A DNA stretch of 64,000 bases, from contig CANTFL010001461.1 in assembly GCA_947650285.1 (NCBI GenBank), positions 1-64,000 on the forward strand, given 5' to 3'. Shown in pieces: positions 48,001 to 59,385 of this stretch (its first letter is position 1; every line of letters begins with the position of its first letter). The notes under the pieces were generated by a model. That model worked only from the letters and a program-made list of their open reading frames with translations. It made no database searches and had not been told where the DNA came from. The stretch is from Hyaloperonospora brassicae. Taxonomy: Eukaryota > Oomycota > Peronosporomycetes > Peronosporales > Peronosporaceae. Position numbers and translations under genes: made by a program.

Positions 48001-50013
48001 AACATGATCCTTACGTGGTATGTTCTTACGAAGCATGCAGGGATGATGCCGGAACAAGCAAAGAAGATGCTAAATCAGGACGCCAACCAGATTAAAATCT
48101 AGTACGAGCTGAGCTTTTAGGCTCTGCATTCATGCATTTGTGGAGGCGAAGTTGGTAGACGGAAGCGATGACAAGCAGGATGATCTACATAATACATGTA
48201 ATTCTTCAAACTTTCTGCGTTCCATTTTGAATGTTAGGATACATGACGAGTACGCCTGATCGCCTCCAAGATGGAGATTATCATAGTGTCGGGCGAGGCA
48301 AGAGGATATTTGTAATTCCATGCACAAGAAAAATAGTTCAATCAAGCTAAATTGAAGGGAAGGAATAACAACGAAAATACCACAATACTTCTTGATTCAA
48401 GAACTGAGATCTCGATCGTGGATACTGCGTTTTCTGGTAAGGAAGGATGTGTCATCGACGAGAATCAAAACCAAGCGTATGTGGGGAAAGGTAAAAACAC
48501 GTACATGACCGAAGGACTTACCAAGATCAAGTGTACCCTACTTGGATCACTGGTGTACTTTTTTGATGTGCGGTTGGGTGATCAAGTCGGGCAAGAAGCT
48601 TCTGGATATGGATTTCATGGTTCCTGCAGGTATACGTCTGGATTTAGCTGATGGGACGCTGGTATTGCCGGATGAAGTCAGAATTTACCAAACATGACGC
48701 AGACCTCTGTACGGATCGTCCATGCAGCCGAGCTTTATCCCAGAACAACATGTAGCTCTACCGGTCGGTAGATTGACCGAGATATGGAACGGCAATATCC
48801 AGTTTAACGCCAAGCTGTGGTTTAGGCCGCGATCCAACGCGGGTAACTATCGTAATCACCGGGATAGATCGGATCAAGTTATTGCATCTGACAAATCTCA
48901 GCGATAAAGTAGTTACCCTCGATCGCGGACCGGTTTAATGTTTGATTATGGCTGCCGACATGGTGTCTCGATACCCAGGCTGCATCTGGGTGGAATTACG
49001 ACGGTACAACGAGTAGCAAGTTCTAGCATTTGAAGCAAAGACAGAAAAAGAGGAAGAACCGCCACCCGAATACGCTTGTCCGCTTGTGAATCACCCACCT
49101 TTTTCTACATCGAAGAAGATTTTAAGTAAATCGAAAGAGATTAATGGAACAACTTACAGGCCGATACGAGATAAGGAAGTTGTTCTACGTCTGGAGCTAC
49201 TACCACGTGTGGTTAACACGATCGAGGAGAAGGCGGAGGCGATCGATACCCGATGGTCCAATGGAAAGAGCTAAAACGAACAATGACAGGAATACCGATC
49301 GATCGCACGATCGATTGCGACACGTTATCGATGACCTACAAAAATATCTACGATTAACGAGCGGACTGCGTGTTGTAATTACGATTTAAGAACAAACGAC
49401 GAACGGCGGAGCAGGCATTAAGTTTGAGAAAAAGGCCGAATATTTACCAGATGTAAAGATCGATGAAGGGCCATGGTCGAATGATGATCGAATTCCGGGA
49501 ACTTTAAATATCTCTGCCTATTGTAATGAAAGTGGGTAATCGTAAGCCGAAGATGTGTATCAGCACATGGCGGTATTACCTGACACTGTTACGCCTACTG
49601 CCGAAGTTACGATTGACGATATTCAGGTAGGTGATTCAGACTTACCGTTGACTTATGACCAAGAACGATTGAGACAACTTATCTGGATGAACAAGCACCT
49701 TTTTAATCGTAAAGGGATTGCACTCCGTCCAGCTACACGGGGGGGCGATATGCGAATTAGACGTGGAAGGAGTGATCCCTAACGCACAGAGAGTACGGCT
49801 AGTAGTGCCTGAGTTCCGAGAAAAGCTAGCGGACTTGTTTAAAGGACTGTTATCAGCAAAGATTATTTGACCTTCCACATCACCATGGGCTTCGCCGATC
49901 GTCCTTGTAATCAAGAAGAATGGCGAGGGCATTCGATTGTGTATCGACTATCTACTATCAACGAGTTTTTTTCAGCTAATTAGGCTAATGGTGAATCCAA
50001 TGCTGTAGATCCA
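48001..50013 (+). pseudogene. gag tail, protease, linker and RT start of the outer + strand Gypsy element
   Basis: It continues the gag interrupted at 32908 with NMILTWYVLTKHAGMMPEQA and a stop at about 48100. Protease: TTILLDSRTEISIVDTAFSG (about 48370-48430), with Asp-Ser-Arg where Asp-Ser-Gly is expected. Linker: WVELRRYNE and QVLAFEA near 49000, then AEVTIDDIQVGDSD (about 49600-49640). RT start: PNAQRVRLVVPEFREKLADL, then SPWASPIVLVIKKNGEGIRL (about 49884-49943). The RT is cut off near 50013 by the junction with copy B. Many stops and shifts are present. Confidence 0.75.
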
Positions 50014-52757
50014 TCAAACGGAGGAGATTCGTATCTCCTGTGTACGACTTTTCCGCACGTCGTCGAGTAAAGGCGACGACGGCACGCTGACTGTCAGTGT
50101 CGCAACAGTGGGATTATCCTCACTGTTGAATTGTGCGTCCGGCTCGAAATCGGGCCGGCGTGACAGCGCATCAGCGACGACGTTGAGTCTTCCTGGTTTA
50201 TACTCCACGGAGAAGTTATACTCCGCGAAGAAAGACAGCCACCTCGCCATTCTTTGCGAGAGGTGTGGGCTGTTTACGGCCGTGCGTAATGACGCATGGT
50301 CCGTATAGACAATGAACGGTCTATCTCCAAAGAGATAGACGCGTAAATTAGCCAGTGCATACTTCATGGCAAGTAGTTCATTGTCATGCACTGAGTAATT
50401 GCGTTCGGCTGGTTGCAGCTGCCGCGATTGATAGCAGACGACGCGCTCCGCGCCATCTGTGTCGAACTGGATCAGTGTATACCCGATTGCAAAATCACTG
50501 GCGTCACAGAACACATGTAATGGTCTGTCCTGATCTGCAATCGCCAAGATGGGGATTGCATCACGCTTTGCTTAGTACCTTCAAAGGAACGCTGGCACAC
50601 AGCGTTCCATGACCACTTGACATTTTTCTTGAGTAAGCAAGAAAGATGAACAGTCATCTCGGCGTAGTTACGCGAGTACTTGTGCAAGTACGCCGCTAGC
50701 CCAAGGAACTTCCTTATTCCCTTGACATCAATTGGCACTGGCCAGTCGGTGATTGCCTTGATCATTTCGGGATCAGGGTGTACGCCGTGTTTACCCGCGA
50801 TGCACCCAAGAAGTGGTATTTCGCTAGCCGCGAATATACACTTCTTGAGTTTGGCGTAAAACTCATGGTTGCGCATGAGTTAAAAAAACCCGTCGAGCAT
50901 GAGTTCTATGAATCTCAACTTATGTCTTCCCGTCCATAGCCCGGCTATGGACGAACACATCGACAAAAAAACTCGGTGCGAAATCTCGCACCGGTCTCAA
51001 CAGATTTGTGACAAATCTGTTGAATGTTGCAGGGGCATTACTCAGCCCCTGTGTCATCACTAGCCACTCCTACAGCATTCCGCTGGGGGTACTCACTGCC
51101 GTAAACGGGATGTCCCGTTCACGCATGAGGATATGATAGAACTCATCCATCAGATCCATGGACGAAAAGATGGTACTCTTTGACATGCCATCTATGATAA
51201 TGTCCTTCCTCGGTATCGGCGTCTGAGCCGGTACCGTTGCAGCATTCAATTTGTTGAATGCGTGCACTATCCGCCATCCTCCTGTGGCCTTTCGCACACA
51301 GAAGGTCGGAGAGCTGTGAAGAGAAGTTAATGCCCTCACATGGCCCGCTGCTAAGCGATCGGCAAAGAACTTGTCGATCGCTAGTACTTGTTCACGAGGC
51401 AGTGACCACTGCTTCATGACACAGTACTTCAAGCCCGGTTTAAGCTCGATCTCGTGTCGAGTGCCTTTGTCCTTAGGCAACTCGCAAGGTACGGATTCAG
51501 GGAATACGTCCTTGAATTCGATCAAATCCTTATACAAAGGATTTGCCTGTAGTGACTCCCAGGATTGATACATGTGTCGCTCAATCCGAGTCTTCTCATT
51601 GAGGACACTTTCGTCCATCGGTGAGCTGCTGAGAACCCGTTCGTTCTCAGCAAATACTGTGGCCGACCGAATTTCGGCCACATACTCATCCTCTGTGACG
51701 AGTATGCAGATCTGCTTGACTTTGCCACTACGCGGATCACGCAAGAACCGTTTCGGTTCTAGCGTTGGCAACTGAGTTATCTCCGAAGTTAACTTCGGAG
51801 GCACAATCAGATCAAGCGTATGAGCGCCTACGCTTGATCCGTCATTACCCAAGACGTTCAACGGCTCGGTTACTCCCTGGGAACTTCTTTTCACAGGTTG
51901 CTGAAGGCCTAATCCTTCAGCAAGTGACTCTTGAGGAATTCCTCTCTCAAGTACGTACGGGACTTATTCCCTCGACGTCTTCTGACTGTGGCTGTGCAAC
52001 CACAGTCAGGTACCGATTCTCTACGGTCGACTTTCCAGTCGACCTAGGATATCCGTGTTGCCGCTTGTGGGCAACCGGTTTACTCTTGCTAGGATGTCGC
52101 CCGCTAGGCGTGCATCCACGCCCCGGTCCACTCGACTTATTCGAGTTGCGGACCTTCGGCGCGGCCTGTACTTCTGTACAGCCGCCGGGAGCTTGCTCCA
52201 CAGTGTAGTGATTAACTACACTGTGATCTTGTGCGGTCGAGCGAACGACCAAACCACAATTGAGGCCATCGCACTCACTCGCAGAACATCCACACGCTTG
52301 TGGACGCTCCAAGATGCTCATCAGATGGCCATCTGATGAACAAGCGGCAGGCATCTTCACGGATAGATGCTGCCAGCTCACTCTTGGCTCGTATATCTGA
52401 GCTAAGGTAGTACTAGGATGACATCAGACTTGTCATCCAGATCCATTACGATGAAGTCATCACCTCCTTTTCATCTGTTAACGTGTAGTGTATTTCGACT
52501 ACACGTTTCTTAGCGGTAATCGATGCGCCTGTTGCAAGGCGCACCGTCATCCTCGTGAGGGGAATGTCGCGCTCAACGAACTTGAGCCTACTACCCTCTA
52601 GTGACTGGGGACGAAAAAAGTTGTTCGACGACCCACAGTCAACTAGGGCGGATAGTGACAAATCATTTGTCACTTCCAATTTCAAGGTGATGAGGGACAC
52701 TTCATCACCAGGTGCATAGACACACAGTGACTGTGTGTCGGAAGCAACCTTCGTCAA
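50014..52757 (-). pseudogene. pol (protease, RT, RNase H) of copy B
   Basis: Protease motif ALVDCGSSNNF (about 52660). A 144-codon linker frame (52381-51947) follows, then a 274-codon frame (51894-51070) with the RT N-terminal half: YCVMKQWSLPREQVLAIDKF, SPTFCVRKATGGWRIVHAFN, FSSMDLMDEFYHI. It ends at a TAG replacing a Trp codon. The catalytic region reads FFVDVFVHS, so the second Asp of the DD pair is Val. RNase H (50547-50014) keeps FCDASDFAIG, NELLAMKYAL and YTDHASLRTA. The same stop and the same Asp-to-Val change occur in copy C. Confidence 0.85.
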
Positions 52758-52849
52758 GAGATTTGCAAATTCTGTTGATGTTGCTGGATCAGTAGGGTGC
52801 TCCGCCTTTGCTGACCCCGACCATTTTTTAATGGTCCGCTCTCTCTGTT

Positions 52850-53870
52850 GCGGCTTTGCAACAAAATCGGACCCTCGCCATCCAGTTCTTTTAACTGATA
52901 GAAGGTTACTGCGCTCATCACCATGGAGTTCTGATCGGAAATACTTTATTCGTATGCATAGTGTCCCAGCTTATGAAAGCGATGGCATCTCACCATTTGC
53001 TTTTCCTTCTCAGGGCGAGGTTTCTCGCACTCAACATGACAGAGGGCCAATTGGTTCTGGACCTCCGACCGCTGATCGTCTTTATGGACGATAGTATGTA
53101 AGAGTAGTGTGAGCCTGTCTCACACGAAAGTCTTCCTTCTCCGCAGCGTAGATCGCTTCGAAGAGAGTCTTTAGCTTCCCGCGAAACAGGTGGTTCCTGA
53201 CAGGACCATCTGCAAGACCTTGAATAAATATTTTGATCTTCACAAATTCACTTACAGGGCACACTAACATTCAACTTGCAAGGTAGCGTACATGCTGAGC
53301 GTAAGCGTGAAACTTACGCTTGCCCTGTTTTATCTCAAGGAGTTCAAAGAGAGTCTTAAAATTTGCCTTGGGAGGCTCAGAAGTCTCACTGAGAAAGGTA
53401 TTGAAGACGTACAACGACTCGAACACGTTCGGGTCGTGTAACTTGAGATGTAGGTCCAAATTCCTGGCGTCCCCTGCCAAGTAAGACTGAGCGAATGCAA
53501 CTTGCATTCGCTCTTTGTCTATGCGACGGGCCTCGATGGGCCCGTCGACCTCGACGATCCATCTAATCAGGGAGTCTTCCTCGACTCCCCGATACTTGGA
53601 ATCTCTAACTTTAGAGACTCCTGTCGACGCTCAACCGTCGAACTTGCGGACTGAGACTGATTCTGTCTCAGTTCTTTCGTCCGCTGGTGATCTTGTTGTC
53701 GCAACAAGGTCACCTGCTTCGCTACTCGTCAAGTTCTCGCTGCAAGAACTTGCTAATGAAGGAATTTTGCTGATCTCTATCTCTTGTGGGCAGCATGGCC
53801 TAGATCGCTTCCTCGTTAACGGGCGAACCCATTTATTCGATCGCACTCCATTCGACATCGCTTAAATGGT
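52850..53870 (-). pseudogene. Diverged gag of copy B
   Basis: Frames 53858-53631, 53507-53271 and 53270-53082 give a capsid homologous to copies A and C but clearly diverged, for example MQVAFAQSYLAGDARNLDLH where copy C has MKLTFAQTHLAGRAKTWSLG. LLEIKQGKRKFHAYAQHVRY and EDFRVRQAHTTLTYYRP follow. The zinc knuckle region (about 52950-53000) is eroded. The drop in identity at about 52840 against near-identity further left marks a sharp boundary. Confidence 0.75.
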
Positions 53871-53978
53871 AGTAGCTTTCGCGAGTTCCGTGAAGTCTGT
53901 CGCCTTCGACTTCGTTTTATATGTTCATGTCGGGCGATGCGAGTGTGGTCATTGGACGGACTACAAAGTGCTACCAGG

Positions 53979-54416
53979 TGTAACGAGGCACTAGTAACTA
54001 CGTACTGGTTGACCAGTACGGAGTACACTTCCACTGACGACAAAGATAGTCAGTGCCCTGATAAGTGTTGCACCAACACAGAGGATGGAAAGGAGACCAG
54101 TGAACACGCTAGTCTGGTAAAAGTAAAACTGTTATTTAATATAATTAAGTCCTATCAATCGTATGTCTCTGTTTATCTTGACTTAATTGTATTAATCTAA
54201 CTAAAAGTATAATGACGTCCACTCACCACCCATTGCGCGCGTCTAGCAGCGATTGGTGGGTTGATATCATCACGATATCAACCAATGAGTAGAACCTTCG
54301 GTCATCTTCAACAATATCACTAGCATGGTGCTATTGTTGAAAGAATATTCAGCGTAATATAATTTATTGTCATTTTATCCTTAGTGACAATATTATGTAA
54401 CGGGCTACCCCGTTAT
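53979..54416 (-). repeat. 5' LTR of copy B
   Basis: 438 bp from TGTAACGAGGC to ...CCCCGTTATA. It matches the other LTRs of the family in its right two thirds, but has about 50 bp of extra, different sequence at its left end (about 53990-54110), including TACTGGTTGACCAGTA, itself a palindrome. Confidence 0.82.
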
Positions 54417-54738
54417 AACTATGGACGGGGTATGAATGGCTTACACTATGGGGAAGAGGGTGTGGCGTCTCGCAAGCATTGCAGTCATTTGTCGTCGCTT
54501 CTCGTCGCAACTCACGGATCTTTTGCGTCCCTTGACCCGAAAGCATTGATACTGGCGCTGGATGTGGAGGAGGAACTCTATGCAACATACGGTCAGAGGT
54601 GCTGGTGAGCAGAGGAATTGGTGATGACTCGGCATGGGCTCGTTCAAACACTGACGCGTGTGCTATGCCCCATGTGTTGTAGAACGATCTGACGAACGCA
54701 GCCACTCGTTGACGAAAGCGTACGCGCACTAGGCACGG

Positions 54739-55307
54739 ATGCTGCTATTTACCCTGAATGATGCACGGAACGTCAACCTGTACAACCGACTCGTGTCGGA
54801 TGAGCTTCCGACGCAAATTCTGGTACGCATATGCGGCCCCGGAATGGCCAATTCGCAGTTCGTGCGTCAGCGAAAGGAGTTGATCAAGAAGCGCACGCAC
54901 GAGATAAAGCGCGACGGTCGTGACGTTGAGGGCTTAAAGGTGGACCTGTTTGAAAGCCGCAACTGCGGCAGCTCACGGACACTCTATCGCCAGTGGCGTC
55001 GCAAGGCTGTGGTAGACCGTACGCAGATCATCATTGTATGTCTGATGTACCCATGTCAATGCAAGCTGTCGCCGGCTGGTAGAGGACCAGGACCGAGCCG
55101 TTCTTCGGGAAGCAAATGCAGCGTGAGGCGCGGCTTTCAGCAGGATCCTCCATCGAAAAAGAGGAGGTAGAGCACTCCTGGGCACCGTTCGATAGGACGT
55201 ACGCACAACAAATGAGGTTCGTCGTAGCAGAGGAGGGTATCAGCCAAGACCGACCATACCTGCGCAAACAGTTGCCCGTCCTCCCCCATGTCGGGCTGGT
55301 AGGTTGA
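54739..55307 (+). CDS. Unrecognised host gene-like ORF, possibly two exons
   Basis: A GC-rich + strand frame starts MLLFTLNDARNVNLYNRLVS and runs to about 55035. There a GTATGT donor and a TAG acceptor at 55080-55082 would remove a 47 bp intron in phase 0. The second exon (55083-55307) contains SSIEKEEVEHSWAPFDRTYA and SQDRPYLRKQLPVLPHVGLV. I recognise no domain. The final ~160 bp of it are present again at 63526-63684 with the frame still open. The 47 bp intron would be short for this genome. The region may equally be a fragment of another repeat. Confidence 0.3.
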
Positions 55308-55534
55308 TCCACGAAACCTTCGAACCGACCGGCGAAAGATAGTCTTGGCCCTAGCTGTGTGAACATCCTGTGATAGAGACGGGCCTTCCATGCGGCGGAG
55401 GCGCTCGACCTAGATGGCATGAAGTCTCGTTGATACAACAAAACGCCACAGCTCTCGAGATGCCGGGAAGACCATAGCCTAAGCATTTAATAAACCTGCC
55501 CCTGTGGTCATAGATTGCTTGACAACAACCCAGG
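55146..55534 (+). repeat. ~390 bp direct repeat, left copy (flanks copy C)
   Basis: Runs from CCATCGAAAAAGAGG to AACAACCCAGG, immediately before the 5' LTR of copy C. The same sequence, with roughly a dozen or more substitutions, starts just after the 3' LTR (63526-63911) and then continues into unique sequence. Confidence 0.85.
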
Positions 55535-55925
55535 TGTAACGGGGCAGCCCGTTACATGGAAATTGCCATTAAAGAAACAATGACAATAAAGAATATTAAC
55601 TTGAACATTCTTTGTACAATATCACCAAAGTAGTGATATTGAAAGGTCGACCAAAGCGTATGTTCATTGGTTGATATCTTGATGATATCAAGCCACCAAT
55701 CGCCGCAAGATGCGCGCAATTAGTGGTGACGAGACGTCACCATACACTCAGTTATATTAGCATAATTAAGTCAGGTTAAACAGATAGACAGTAACAAAAT
55801 ACTTTATTATATTAATACAACAGTTTTACTTTTCCCTTATTTACGCTTCCTCGTTTGCCTTGTGTACGCTTGTCGGGGTACCAATATCCTTGTGTTAAGT
55901 TCACGCAAGGGTGTGCCCCGTTACA
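55535..55925 (+). repeat. 5' LTR of copy C
   Basis: 391 bp, TGTAACGGGGC...GTTACA. Both ends form inverted repeats: arms TGTAACGGG / CCCGTTACA at 55535-55556. Further hairpins include CAATATCAC-type and TTGATATC-type pairs. Confidence 0.92.
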
Positions 55926-55927
55926 CC

Positions 55928-55946
55928 TGGTAGCACTTTGTAGTCC
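55928..55946 (+). promoter_or_regulatory. Putative primer-binding site of copy C
   Basis: TGGTAGCACTTTGTAGTCC begins two bases after the LTR. The first 8 nt complement the 3' end TGCTACCA of eukaryotic initiator tRNA-Met. The match does not extend further, so the priming tRNA is uncertain. The same sequence abuts the LTRs of copies A and B. Confidence 0.5.
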
Positions 55947-55969
55947 TTACAAGGACCACAACATCCAAC

Positions 55970-57178
55970 ATGAAAATGTTGGATGATGAAGAGACCTTTC
56001 ACGCCACGTGTGAAGGGTTTAACCATTTGAGTGACATCGAATGGAGTGCGGTAGAACGAATGAGTTCTACCGTAGGCGAGTTCGCCATTAGCGCCATGTT
56101 GGAGCCTCTAGACAGAGACCAACAACATGCCGCTATAGCCAAGTTCATCCAAAGTGAACTTGTCGCCGAAAGGGAGAAAGTAGCCTTGCTTCACCATCAA
56201 GGCTCTCAACAGGCCGAGAAGTTAAGAGAACTCGGTGCTCAACAGACAGAGCTGTTGACACAGCAGCAATTCCATGCTGCTGTGGGCGGGACGGCACATG
56301 CGCGTCGTCCCAAGGTCATGAAATTCGACATCTCCAAGTACAGTGGATTCCCGAAGGGATCCCTGTTACTGTGGTTTGTCGAACTCGACAGAGCCTTAAG
56401 TGCTCGTCGCGTCGAAGATGAGCAAATGAAACTCACATTTGCTCAGACCCACTTGGCAGGGCGTGCCAAAACTTGGTCCCTGGGGCTCGAGAGTAGCGAC
56501 CCAAATGTGTTTAGGTCGCTAGATGACTTCAAGTCCCGGCTCAGACAAACGTTTGAGCCGCCACGTGCTGAGTTCAGGGCTCGTTCAGAGCTCCTGAAAC
56601 TCAAGCAGGGTAAGCGTGATGTGCACGCTTACGCACAATATATACGACTCCTCGCGAGTAGTATAACTGCTAACCCAATCCATGAATACACGTTGATTAC
56701 GGTGTTCATGCAAGGGCTCGCAGAAGGGCCCGTCAGGAGCCACCTGTTCCGCCTTTTGCTGAATACGCTTGAAGTAGCGATATCAGCCGCGGAACAGGGA
56801 GACTATAGCATGAGACAGGCTCATGCTAGCTCAAACTCTTACCGTCCACCAAGACGACAAGAGATCGGAGGTCCAGAACCAATGGACCTCTGCTATGTAA
56901 AGGGCGAGTGACCTCGCTCTTCGAACAACAAGCGATTGCACATGTGCAATCGCTGTGAGAAGTTAGGGCACTACGCATACGAGTGTAGTGCTCCACGCCC
57001 AGTACCAAACAGTAATGGGCGAAATGGACGACCATTCACCAAGAAGGGCAATGGTCGTGGGTCCAGCGCTGTTGCGAAGCCGCAACAGCGAGACAGACCA
57101 TTAAAAAATGGTCGGGGTCAGCAAAGGCGGAGCACCCTACTGATCCAGCAACATCAACAGAATTTGCAAATCTCTTGA
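55970..57178 (+). pseudogene. gag of copy C with premature stop before the zinc knuckle
   Basis: 313 open codons from the ATG at 55970: an N-terminal helical part (AEREKVALLHHQGSQQAEKL), then KFDISKYSGFPKGSLLLWFV, the capsid core FKSRLRQTFEPPRAEFRARS and ELLKLKQGKRDVHAYAQYIR. A TGA at 56909-56911 replaces the CGA (Arg) codon present in copy A. The same frame continues through the knuckle CNRCEKLGHYAYEC (CX2CX4HX4C) and a basic tail to 57178. The start was chosen as the first ATG after the leader and overlaps a hairpin. Confidence 0.85.
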
Positions 57179-57600
57179 CGAAGGTTGCTCCAGACACACA
57201 GTCACTGTGTGTCTATGCACCTGGTGATGAAGTGTCCCTCATCACCTTGAAATTGGAAGTGACAAATGATTTGTCACTATCCGCCCTAGTTGACTGTGGG
57301 TCGTCGAACAACTTTTTTCGTCCCCAGTCACTAGAGGGTAGTAGGCTCAAGTTCGTTGAGCGCGACATTCCCCCTCACGAGGATGACGGTGCGCCTTGCA
57401 ACAGGCGCATCGATTACCGCTAAGAAACGTGTAGTCGAAATACACTACACGTTAACAGATGAAAAGGAGGTGATGACTTCATCGTAATGGATCTGGATGA
57501 CAAGTCTGATGTCATCCTAGTACTACCTTAGCTCAGATATACGAGCCAAGAGTGAGCTGGCAGCATCTATCCGTGAAGATGCCTGCCGCTTGTTCATCAG
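57175..57600 (+). pseudogene. Protease region of copy C, frameshifted
   Basis: Active-site string ALVDCGSSNNFFRPQSLEGS, then a +1 C in a run of five Cs at about 57369-57373 (copy B has four) shifts the frame. The distal part resumes as ITAKKRVVEIHYTLTD and ends with VSWQHLSVKMPAAC. Copy A and copy B show the unshifted sequence. Confidence 0.8.
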
Positions 57601-58038
57601 ATGGCCATCTGATGAGCATCTTGGAGCGTCCACAAGCGTGTGGATGTTCTGCGAGTGAGTGCGATGGCCTCAATTGTGGTTTGGTCGTTCGCTCGACCGC
57701 ACAAGATCACAGTGTAGTTAATCACTACACTGTGGAGCAAGCTCCCGGCGGCTGTACAGAAGTACAGGCCGCGCCGAAGGTCCGCAACTCGAATAAGTCG
57801 AGTGGACCGGGGCGTGGATGCACGCCTAGCGGGCGACATCTTAGCAAGAGTAAACCGGTTGCCCACAAGCGGCAACACGGATATCCTAGGTCGACTGGAA
57901 AGTCGACCGTAGAGAATTGGTACCTGACTGTGGTTGCACAGCCACAGTCAGAAGACGTCGAGGGAATAAGTCCCGTACGTACTTGAGAGAGGAATTCCTC
58001 AAGAGTCACTTGCTGAAGGATTAGGCCTTCAGCAACCT

Positions 58039-59385
58039 GTGAAAAGAAGTTCCCAGGGAGTAACCGAGCCGTTGAACGTCTTGGGTAATGACGGATCAAG
58101 CGTAGGCGCTCATACGCTTGATCTGATTGTGCCTCCGAAGTTAACTTCGGAGATAACTCAGTTGCCAACGCTAGAACCGAAACGGTTCTTGCGTGATCCG
58201 CGTAGTGGCAAAGTCAAGCAGATCTGCATACTCGTCACAGAGGATGAGTATGTGGCCGAAATTCGGTCGGCCACAGTATTTGCTGAGAACGAACGGGTTC
58301 TCAGCAGCTCACCGATGGACGAAAGTGTCCTCAATGAGAAGACTCGGATTGAGCGACACATGTATCAATCCTGGGAGTCACTACAGGCAAATCCTTTGTA
58401 TAAGGATTTGATCGAATTCAAGGACGTATTCCCTGAATCCGTACCTTGCGAGTTGCCTAAGGACAAAGGCACTCGACACGAGATCGAGCTTAAACCGGGC
58501 TTGAAGTACTGTGTCATGAAGCAGTGGTCACTGCCTCGTGAACAAGTACTAGCGATCGACAAGTTCTTTGCCGATCGCTTAGCAGCGGGCCATGTGAGGG
58601 CATTAACTTCTCTTCACAGCTCTCCGACCTTCTGTGTGCGAAAGGCCACAGGAGGATGGCGGATAGTGCACGCATTCAACAAATTGAATGCTGCAACGGT
58701 ACCGGCTCAGACGCCGATACCGAGGAAGGACATTATCATAGATGGCATGTCAAAGAGTACCATCTTTTCGTCCATGGATCTGATGGATGAGTTCTATCAT
58801 ATCCTCATGCGTGAACGGGACATCCCGTTTACGGCAGTGAGTACCCCCAGCGGAATGCTGTAGGAGTGGCTAGTGATGACACAGGGGCTGAGTAATGCCC
58901 CTGCAACATTCAACAGATTTGTCACAAATCTGTTGAGACCGGTGCGAGATTTCGCACCGAGTTTTTTCGTCGATGTGTTCGTCCATAGCCGGGCTATGGA
59001 CGGGAAGACATAAGTTGAGATTCATAGAACTCATGCTCGACGGGTTTTTTTAACTCATGCGCAACCATGAGTTTTACGCCAAACTCAAGAAGTGTATATT
59101 CGCGGCTAGCGAAATACCACTTCTTGGGTGCATCGCGGGTAAACACGGCGTACACCCTGATCCCGAAATGATCAAGGCAATCACCGACTGGCCAGTGCCA
59201 ATTGATGTCAAGGGAATAAGGAAGTTCCTTGGGCTAGCGGCGTACTTGCACAAGTACTCGCGTAACTACGCCGAGATGACTGTTCATCTTTCTTGCTTAC
59301 TCAAGAAAAATGTCAAGTGGTCATGGAACGCTGTGTGCCAGCGTTCCTTTGAAGGTACTAAGCAAAGCGTGATGCAATCCCCATC
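58039..59385 (+). pseudogene. Reverse transcriptase of copy C
   Basis: 58039-58863 has the N-terminal half (LKPGLKYCVMKQWSLPRE, TFCVRKATGGWRIVHAFNKL, SMDLMDEFYHILM), ending at TAG 58861-58863 where the family has Trp. Then EWLVMTQGLSNAPATFNRFV, catalytic FFVDVFVHS (second Asp replaced by Val), stops at about 59010 and 59040, and the connection part MRNHEFYAKLKKCIFAASEI, FLGLAAYLHKYSRNYAEMTV. A further shift occurs near 59380. Every one of these lesions lies in the tract shared with copy B. Confidence 0.88.

Larger units (their letters stand above)
50014..54416 (-). mobile_element. Ty3/Gypsy element, TGTAAC family, copy B (3' truncated)
   Basis: Minus-strand element with 5' LTR (53979-54416), gag, protease, RT and RNase H. 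It is truncated just past RNase H at about 50014, so integrase, 3' region and 3' LTR are missing. About 50100-52840 is almost identical to copy C in inverted orientation (57090-59835). Its gag and LTR are much more diverged from copies A and C. The truncation point abuts the truncated RT of the outer + strand element. Confidence 0.88.
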
